This document shows positions 58,701 to 64,000 of a stretch of 64,000 bases of DNA, piece after piece. Under the pieces are notes generated by a model, which saw only the letters and a program-made list of their open reading frames with translations, ran no database searches and was not told the origin of the DNA. The first letter of the stretch is position 1. The number at the start of each line of letters is the position of its first letter. This stretch comes from Phoronis australis (lineage: Eukaryota; Phoronida; Phoronidae): the NCBI GenBank assembly GCA_002633005.1, contig NMRA01000200.1, positions 468,527 to 532,526 on the forward strand, read 5' to 3'. A program made the translations under genes and the position numbers.

Positions 58701-58849
58701 AAAAAAGTTTAACATATCGTCACATTCAGAGTTTTACAGTTAGACAAACTTTTTGCACCTGAATATTGTGATAAAACTCAGCGGGGTAACACACCACTTA
58801 CCTCCAAACCTTCCTCGACATCTTCCACCACTTTCGCAAGTTCTCGCAT
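35785..58849 (-). CDS. CASZ1: Castor zinc-finger transcription factor (CASZ1 homologue), complete, 12 exons
   Basis: Nuclear DNA-binding transcription factor; castor controls neuroblast identity in flies and cardiac, vascular and neural development in vertebrates. Exons in transcript order: 58849-58802, 55884-55056, 51146-51042, 48084-47979, 47036-46949, 46481-46317, 44477-44261, 43755-43618, 43182-42675, 40576-40454, 39786-39666, 37713-35785. All phases match; total 4377 nt, 1458 aa (long human form 1759). Twelve fingers carry the castor signature H-x-H-C with a C-x2-4-C partner and H-x3-4-H: six from about 362 to 840, six in the last exon. Near residue 860, [10 protein letters not shown] is an AT-hook. 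The N-terminal third is low-complexity with a basic [12 protein letters not shown] (likely nuclear signal) and the conserved-looking [10 protein letters not shown]. The motif RHYKWHKKR and the linker after finger 1 closely match vertebrate CASZ1. Start: first ATG of exon 1, in frame into exon 2. Confidence 0.95.
37990..38935 (+). repeat. Degenerate ~120-bp periodic repeat in castor intron 11
   Basis: The phrase 'taatagaaac...tttgccaaatttcat' and its variants recur near 38018, 38135, 38255, 38495, 38620, 38738 and 38892, mostly 117-125 bp apart (one gap is a double step). A second phrase, 'cactaggg..cac', lies between anchors. Copies are strongly diverged. Confidence 0.65.
38948..39164. mobile_element. 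217-bp hairpin element with tRNA B-box-like centre
   Basis: Ends are TCACA and TGTGA. About 80-bp arms pair well (aagtctggtct, tggccacatc, gtgacctaataaa, caaaaagattt and their inverses). The loop contains 'ggtcctgggttgcagtcccgg', close to a tRNA T-arm/B-box (GGTTCRANTCC) with complementary flanks. It is inserted within the ~120-bp repeat array. Confidence 0.75.
39165..39400 (+). repeat. Continuation of the ~120-bp periodic repeat
   Basis: After the hairpin insertion the anchors resume at about 39169 (aatagaaaaatatttgccaaa) and 39293 (aggaacacagcttccaaatc), 124 bp apart. Confidence 0.6.
40870..41193 (-). pseudogene. P2X7 C-terminal-domain-like gene remnant
   Basis: A frame starts with ATG at 41193 ([11 protein letters not shown]) and reads [20 protein letters not shown] then TTERMDW. 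This is the acidic lead and the conserved Trp that precede the WCxCGxC zinc motif of P2X7-C-like proteins, known as expanded families in several invertebrates. The following bases (tagttatttggtaagc) look like a decayed C-x-C-G-N-C. Another frame then gives [18 protein letters not shown], similar to the next conserved block. Stops and frame changes make it a pseudogene. It lies in castor intron 9, same strand. The match is from memory of the family and is short. Confidence 0.5.
42675..43182 (-). CDS. CASZ1: Castor exon 9: finger 4 end and Ser/Pro/Gln-rich linker with coding 24-bp repeat
   Basis: Starts [20 protein letters not shown], completing finger 4, then runs through a Ser/Pro/Asn/Gln-rich linker to [10 protein letters not shown]. 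Near 42829-42870 a 24-bp unit is duplicated in frame, giving [19 protein letters not shown]. The donor is CAG/gtagtc. Confidence 0.93.
44935..45640 (+). repeat. Same ~120-bp periodic repeat, castor intron 6
   Basis: Anchors at about 44960, 45097, 45356 and 45478 carry 'aatagaaa...ttgccaaat' and 'gatacagaggcaaac' and 'cactagggggcacag'. The last two phrases also occur at 16743-16815, next to M6PR, so the family is dispersed. Confidence 0.6.
45860..46265 (+). mobile_element. Third copy of the TTAAGGTTAT-end family, castor intron 6
   Basis: Begins 'tttaaggttatgtagaaccc', like the termini at 1236-1912. It shares a ~370-bp body with 53075-53435 (ttggcca, cagattcatat/cacatt, gtttttaaa, cattgatcct equivalents). 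Confidence 0.6.
47060..47800 (+). repeat. Degenerate ~60-bp tandem array, castor intron 4
   Basis: The unit contains 'cttgtaaaacacctgatatc' and 'aacacagcagaatcattc'. Good copies start near 47131 and 47191 (60 bp apart) and others follow at 60-65 bp with rising divergence, for roughly 10-12 copies. Confidence 0.65.
47826..47978 (-). repeat. 25-bp minisatellite in register with the castor exon 4 splice donor
   Basis: On the plus strand ACCTGGCC recurs at 47826, 47851, 47876, 47901, 47926 and 47951, exactly 25 bp apart. On the minus strand each unit ends CCAG and the next begins GTAxTx. The true donor (exon end 47979, intron starting GTTAGT) is the start of the first unit. Confidence 0.92.
49230..50760. 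other. CpG-rich island inside castor intron 3
   Basis: CpG and G+C are clearly raised, most at 50080-50180 (tcgcgcgctagcgtcacgcg). It carries the THAP-like fragment. It could be an internal promoter of castor or of a short gene; no initiating exon joining castor is seen. Confidence 0.4.
50430..50647 (-). pseudogene. THAP-type zinc-finger fragment
   Basis: The minus frame reads [20 protein letters not shown] then [19 protein letters not shown] and FKPTRGH. This is the first two-thirds of a THAP domain: C-x4-C, the aromatic-x-F-P motif, the W of the helix, and the P-T-x-x-H block. The final C-x2-H-F is not in place (FCTHF occurs later with one residue too few). The frame has no ATG (it opens with GTG) and no clear donor follows the conserved part. 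It is probably a decayed THAP exon, possibly of P-element-like origin. Confidence 0.55.
52040..52312. mobile_element. Small MITE-like element, castor intron 2
   Basis: The left end 'caaaccatgggtgcacccag' pairs imperfectly with the right end 'ctgggtgcgcgcatgcaaac'. Both are followed inward by a G-run (ggttcggggggca; aggggggcccga on the inverse strand). Base composition is more GC-rich than the intron. Confidence 0.45.
53060..53440 (+). mobile_element. Fourth copy of the TTAAGGTTAT-end family, castor intron 2
   Basis: Same orientation and order of blocks as 45860-46265: 'aatgtcaaattttggcca', 'tcagaaat', 'cagattcatatgaaactt', a 'tatgattttcatgaaaaa' block, 'tgtaacagg', 'gctattgatcct' and 'cagattggtacaaagtc'. 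Confidence 0.6.
55056..55884 (-). CDS. CASZ1: Castor exon 2: N-terminal disordered region
   Basis: Phase 0 in, phase 1 out. The exon starts [20 protein letters not shown], a short amphipathic helix-like run continuous with exon 1 ([16 protein letters not shown]). A basic [12 protein letters not shown] follows, then a long Ser/Gly/Lys/Asp-rich stretch without domains, then [18 protein letters not shown]. It holds no zinc finger. Confidence 0.9.
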
Positions 58850-59270
58850 TATCTCGCCACAATTCTTATTTTAGTTCTCACTACGACCACAGGGTGTAGC
58901 TATCTTCCAGCGACAAACACATGGATGCCTGTGTCTTTGGTGGTTGTCTGTGATCAGGATTATGAAGTTATACTACGAAGGTGCGGCAATTTTAGACAGT
59001 GTTCTCAGCAGAAAAGGTTCTCCTAAAGCTCTAGTGTTGTCTTCGAAGTATAAGGCAGGTATTAATATACTGTATAGTTAAAAATACCTGTTCCAAGTTT
59101 TGAACACTTTACACACTCGGGCTCAAAGCCCTCAGGCTCAGGCTGAGACCACGTCCACGGCCTGCACAGGCGTCCTCAGCTTCGGATCGTCCGCCATACA
59201 CTGTATATATACTACAAGGTGTGACTCTCGGGACTAGAAATTCTGCGGGTGTTTCACTTCAGTCGTCCAT
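58850..59270 (-). promoter_or_regulatory. Castor upstream region (probable 5' UTR and promoter)
   Basis: Lies directly upstream of the castor ATG. It is richer in CpG than the flanking introns (for example 'cttcggatcgtccgcc' near 59180). No clear TATA box is in the right place, and the transcription start is not determined. Confidence 0.35.
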
Positions 59271-59417
59271 ATGAAACACAAAACTCAATAAATTTACATA
59301 AAATAGGGGTTCAACAAACCATTAGCATTGTCTTTTCTATGTTCGGACTGTTCGGTGTCCTGCTCTAGTGCAGTGGCAGAGAGTTCGCAACAAGTTCGCT
59401 GTCAAAGCACAAAAATC

Positions 59418-62400
59418 AGCCCTAGTCGAATGTTATGGAACCTAACATATTCGAAATAAATCCACTAAATGTGGGTCTGCATGAATGATTTTGGTATCGT
59501 TACATTCCTCAGACATCTGGCTATCCACACATATCATGACCCTCAATTACTCTGGTTTATAACTATGTGTACGCTATTCCAAAGTTGGTCCACTTTAGCC
59601 ACATGGATTGTGAAATCGGCAGCCATTTCAGGGAACTTACTATACCTATCGCCATCTATCGCCGATCTGCTACAACACGCACTGTTCCTTTTCATCAGTC
59701 AACGTCACTGGTCGATGTCATCAATTATTAACGTCATCATTATTAATCATCGTTATGTCTGCTCTTGTCATCACCTTCGTCATCTCTCTCACCATCGTAT
59801 CTGTCATTGTCATGTGTCATTATCGTCGTCCATGAGACACGTACCGACGTATATAGTTTGTCAAATGGGTGAACGTTACGTGCATTTAATTCTTGTTAGT
59901 GGCCTAAAGTAATTATTTAGAGCTGTAAAGTAATTATTTATGGCTTAAAGTAAATATTTGCGGTGTAAAGCAATTTGCGGCGTAAAGCAACTTTTAAAGG
60001 CATTAAATAATTATTTGCGGCGTAAAGTAACCCCTCTAAATAATTACTTAATGCTCTAATAAAAATTAGCTTTCGCACGTAATTTAACGACGAAACGTTT
60101 ACCCATTTGGCAAATGAGAGACTGGCGAAAAACTTCTTCTCCATGTTGAAAGTCATTGCAGTTATTCTGCATTTGCCTCCTTGCGGGTTCATAACCCAAA
60201 CCCCAGTTGCTATTAAACTTCTGGGTATGCCACTGGCAGTGATCGTTATGGATTCGACCTTCGAATCATCTCCGGACGCAGATCACATGCGCCCAATTTG
60301 TTCTTATCATAGGCTGGTGGGGATGGGCCTGTTCAGTGTATATGCGCATGTCTTAAAAAGGCAAAATGTTCTTTTTGGAGTACTTTTCAATTAGTTACTT
60401 AATTTTAAATTGAAAGCACTTATTCATAGTCAATATTGTACCGTTTTGTAAAAGTTATGTCAACCTGGCTCCACGCACTTACTCCTTAGTTTTATTCAAG
60501 TGTATCATGCACAGGTGCAGGAGTCTAAATGCACGCGTATACGGTATAGATCATACGTAAATTAAGCTATAACTGATACAATGAGAAATTGAAGTTCTCA
60601 AGGGTAAAAACAAAGTAAAACCATGGTCAAAGTACGGACACTGTAAGACAAAGGGTGCACATACACTGACTACTGATAAATTGTTCACATTTGTTACAAT
60701 TTGCCATTGCCACACTTAAGTTGGTTTTATATATGTGAAGTATTAAACTAAAAAATAAAACCAATGTTACTGGATGTAAAATGCGTCTATTCTAAACTGA
60801 TCAATAGGGCCGACTGGCCACACAAGTACATGCCCACTGCAGACCTCTGTCATTACACAACTACTGATAAACTACACTTGTCACTTGCTTTCACATATCA
60901 TGATGTCATTGGACGATATCTTTGCGTGGACTCACGATTATGCTTCAACGATCGTCCTTCTTAGACACCATCAGGTTATTTGTCGCCAGCCTCCCAACTG
61001 CAACCAGTGCTCTCGTGCCATGTCGGAGATTAAATGTACTGGGGAATCCATCTGGAGGTTCCCAAGCCAAAAGTCGGTGAAGGTATCAGTTCGAGATGGC
61101 TCCTACTGGTTCAGTTCGCGATTAAAGTTATAATAGCTGGTGCATCTTTGCTGGACATGATCGTATTTGCACCCAGTCCACTTTGCGGCGGAGATGCTCG
61201 ATATAGACAGAACAACGGTGATGCAGTGGAATGGCTATCTCCATGGTGATGCAGTGGAATGGCTATCTCCATGACGTGTGTAATAACCACCTGGCCGCGA
61301 ATCCAAGACAGGTCGGCGGTCCTTGAATCGTAGTACGAATCGACGTGTCTTTTATGGCGTGCAGAAAGAATAACGTCTGTACCCGAAGGGTGGGTGTTTG
61401 GGGGCTATTGCCCTTTCCCAGAGTTTCGTATTTTTAGAATTTGTTCTTGATCGTTTTGCTCAGACACTGCTTCCAATCATACAGCGTTGCATAGCACCGG
61501 GGTCCATCATGCACTCAGACGCGGCCTACTATGGCATAGTAAACCTTCCGGTGAATCCTCCATATCAAAACCAGACCGTCAATCACAATCAGAACTTTGT
61601 TGATCTGATCACAGGTGCCCACACTAATCACGTGGAATGCTTTTGGAAGAACGCAAAACGCAGGTTCAAGGCAATGTGTGGGTCAAATGACAACAAGCTA
61701 GAAGAATATCTAGACAAATTTATGTGGCGGCAGCACTATTGAAGAACAGCCAAAGACGCCTTCAACAACATGCTGTTGCACTTATCTCAATGGCTGCAGT
61801 ATCAAGAGCCTTGAGTGGTACTGAGTGATATCTCCAACGGCCCATTTAAGGGCCACCCACATTTTCCAATTGGACTGTTTCACTTACCAAACTTACCAGA
61901 ATTTAAAATACAATCATGTGATCATTACATAAACCAAAAAATGATTATGGCAGTATGTTAGACCAACAATGACAGTAATGACGACAACATCAGCAATGTA
62001 AAGGATGAGTGATAACAACGGTGGCCATAGCGGGGATGATGATGTTTGAGACGCTACACGATATAGACCTACTTAACGCTTTAAAAAGTTGCTTTACGCC
62101 TTGAATAATTACTTTACGTCGCAGATAATTACTTTAAGCCACAGATAATTACTTTACACCTCTAAATAATTACTTTACACCACTAACAAGAATTATCTTA
62201 CACACGTAATGTTCACCCATTTTGACAAACTATAGATGTCGGTACGTGTTTCATGGAAGACGATAATGACACATGACAATGACAGATACAATGGTGAGAG
62301 AGACAACGAAGGTGATGACGAGAGCAGACATAACTATGTTTAGTAACAATGACGTTAATAACTGATGACATTGATCAATGACGTTGACTGATGAAAAAGG

Positions 62401-62669
62401 AACAGCATGTGTTGTAGCAGATCGCCAATAGATTGCGATAGGTATAATAAGTTCCCTGAAATGGCTGCCGATTTCACAATCTGCTTGGCTAAAGTGGACC
62501 AACTTCGGAATAGTATAGTTATGAAGTGGAGTAATTGAGGGTCATGAAGTGGATATGTGTGGATAGCCAGATGTCTGAGGAATGTAACAATATCAAAATC
62601 ATTTATGTAGACCCACATTTAGTGGATTTATTTTGAATAAGTTAGAGTCCATTATATCTGACTAGTGCC
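59418..62669 (+). mobile_element. Merlin (IS1016-type) DNA transposon with ~600-bp terminal inverted repeats
   Basis: The left arm (59418 to about 60000) and right arm (about 62075-62669) are long inverted repeats, with about 85-90% identity by eye, starting GCC/ACTAGTC and sharing 'aaataaatccactaaatgtg'. Flanks CAAAAATC (59410-59417) and CAAAAACG (62670-62677) look like an imperfect 8-bp target duplication, as Merlin makes. Between the arms is a broken Merlin transposase. A 28-bp unit (61217-61272, ggtgatgcagtggaatggct...) is tandemly doubled inside. The left arm is followed by a further inverted stretch (60015-60113) that folds back on 59858-59940. Confidence 0.85.
60885..61742 (+). pseudogene. 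Merlin transposase (DDE_Tnp_IS1595/ISXO2 type), broken
   Basis: The N-terminal part (60945-61133) reads CRQPPNCNQCSRAM, WRFPSQKS and VSVRDGSYWFSSRLKL, the zinc-binding C-x2-C plus 'SxRxGSWF' block of Merlin. After a stop, further frames carry WVFGGY near 61390. The C-terminal part (61398-61742) reads LLPIIQRCIAPGSIMHSDAA, then TVNHNQNFVDLITGAHTNHV, then ECFWKNAKRRF and YLDKFMWRQHY. The second Asp (HSD) and the final Glu (VECFW) of the catalytic triad are visible; the region of the first Asp is damaged. Several frameshifts and stops show the copy is not functional. Confidence 0.85.
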
Positions 62670-62880
62670 CAAAAACGCCATGCGTACTAACTACTTTGAC
62701 ACACACGCGAGTCGGTTAAAGAATTATCCGATGAGTTACGGATATACGGCAATTGCCGGTGTCATCATAGAAGGTTACGAAATGGTCTAGCTAAGTGTAA
62801 GGTTATCGATGCCGTGACTTTCCGTGAAAAAACGGCAATTTTCGTGTGTCAAAGTAGTTAGTGTGCTTGGGCTTTTTGGG
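62668..62880. mobile_element. Foldback element adjoining the Merlin right end
   Basis: 62668-62707 (cccaaaaacgcc ... actaactactttgacacac) and 62843-62880 (gtgtgtcaaagtagttagt ... ggctttttggg) are inverted copies, about 34 of 38 positions pairing, around a 135-bp loop. The Merlin insertion point lies at the outer tip of its left arm. Confidence 0.7.
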
Positions 62881-63289
62881 AAGATTTTTGAGGTCCCGCA
62901 ATCAAAATTTTTCGAACAGTCCTTCATTCAGTTGCCCAAATCGGCAACTAGCCATTTTTATACTGCTCTCGCCATGGGATATGACATCAACCTATGTTGC
63001 GCCATCTAGTGTTTTCATTGCTTTTGTCTTTTTTCTTTGTTGCTTGCCTCCTTGTCTTCCAAACTTCATAAAAAATCGTGATGAGGTGTAAAGGGTGTGT
63101 TCCTGTTCAGGAGAGTATTTGACTTGTTTTGCACCTTCTAGAATGATCATCCCAGTTTTATATGCACTTTGTGAAATTGCATATCAATGCTCTTGTTTAC
63201 GGTACCCTGTTCACTAATTAACAGTGCAATTTGAAACAAAATACCAGAATTGTTTTCAATTTGTAGTTAATTTGCACTTCTGACTTACT

Positions 63290-64000
63290 TGACTTAAAAC
63301 CCTTGCCACCCCGTGGTGGATAGGGCCTCTGTGACTGAACGCCATCAAATCCTGTTGTTCGCCATCTATCTTATTTGCTGCATGTTATATCCAGTTTCAC
63401 GAAGTTCGGCTTCCATTGTCCACCTCCACGTTTGGACTGGACTGCCTTGTCGACGACTTCCCTGCAGGTTCCAGGACGGGGCTTGTGTTGTGATGCTTTC
63501 GTCAGGTTTTCTGAGGGTGTGTCCAACCCATTTTTGCCGCTTTATCTGAGTCTACCCTCCCATGCCGAGTTTTTCGCCAAATCTCTTCATTTGTGATATC
63601 TGACCATTTAATCTGTAGGATTTGTCGCAGACATCTATTTACAAAGACCTGGACTCTATTAACCAATGTTTTTGTAAGTCTCCACGTCTCTGAACCTTAA
63701 AGAAGAACAGACATCACATTAGTGTTGAAGATTCTTAACTTTGCCTTGAGTGAGTAGGTCTTTGAGCGCCATACAGGCTTTAGCATAGCGTGTGCCTGAC
63801 GAGCTTTCTTGATGCGTGCTTTAATATCCTCTTCAGTTCCTCCACTTGTGCTAGCGACAGTCTCCCCAGATAAGTAAATTCTGAGACATTGTCAATCTCT
63901 TCACTATGCAGGATAACATTATTTACTTGTCTGCTATGTATACGCATCATATTAGTCTTCTTGGTATTGATGGACAGACCTAATCGTTTAGCAGTCTCTG
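63290..64000 (-). pseudogene. Non-LTR retrotransposon reverse-transcriptase ORF, 3' end, degenerate
   Basis: Reading the minus strand from the window edge: TAKRLGLSINTKKTNMM, VNNVILHSEEIDNVSEFTYL, then GTEEDIKARIKKARQAHAML, GSETWRLTK, VNRCLRQILQIKW and NEEIWRKT. After a frame change WVGHTLRKP follows and finally WRSVTEAL before a stop. This block order is the C-terminal reverse transcriptase/tail region of endonuclease-type LINE elements. An in-frame TAA replaces the codon before GSETW, and at least one frameshift follows, so it is inactive. The 5' part lies outside the window. Confidence 0.85.

Noticed and set aside
58388-58715. Hydrophobic overlapping minus-strand ORFs in castor intron 1
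   Set aside because: Three overlapping frames rich in F, V, C and Y are the product of A-rich plus-strand sequence; no start or splice support.

Overview
The window is nuclear DNA of an invertebrate animal. It is AT-rich, with split genes, GT-AG introns, many degenerate DNA transposons and minisatellites, and a few assembly Ns. The gene content (a castor/CASZ1 zinc-finger gene, a cation-dependent mannose-6-phosphate receptor and a long secreted EGF-repeat gene) is bilaterian. The compact spacing of the three genes argues against a vertebrate. I cannot separate a mollusc or other lophotrochozoan from an invertebrate deuterostome by eye.

Layout: (1) 1-11212, plus strand: the 3' part of a MEGF6-like gene, 15 coding exons carrying 14 laminin-type EGF repeats and a Lys/Arg-rich C-terminal tail. 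(2) 16295-26659, minus strand: a complete six-exon M6PR gene (273 aa). All four mannose-6-phosphate contact residues and the trafficking signals of the tail are conserved. It converges with the EGF gene. (3) 26660-35784: intergenic, with a near-identical 0.58 kb duplication around a single N and an 819-base N gap. (4) 35785-58849, minus strand: a complete 12-exon castor/CASZ1 gene (1458 aa) with 12 castor-type fingers and an AT-hook. All exon phases close without a gap. (5) 58850-64000: castor upstream DNA, a 3.25 kb Merlin (IS1016-type) transposon with about 600-bp terminal inverted repeats, a foldback, and the 3' end of a non-LTR retrotransposon.

The genes are not an operon or a pathway. 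The receptor sorts lysosomal enzymes, castor is a nuclear transcription factor, and the EGF protein is extracellular. MEGF6 and CASZ1 both lie on human 1p36, so two of the three neighbours may keep ancestral linkage.

The most unusual signal is that five separate tandem repeats, in all three genes, touch, include or copy a functional 5' splice site. In the clearest case (castor intron 4) a 25-bp unit repeats six times in perfect register with the real donor, and every unit begins with a CAG/GT donor-like string. Other structures described below are a foldback repeat family with TTAAGGTTAT ends (four copies), a subrepeat module shared by the Merlin TIRs and a solo foldback at 21.4 kb, a degenerate ~120-bp periodic intron repeat, a hairpin element with a tRNA B-box-like centre, and decayed P2X7-C-like, hAT-like and THAP-like coding fragments.
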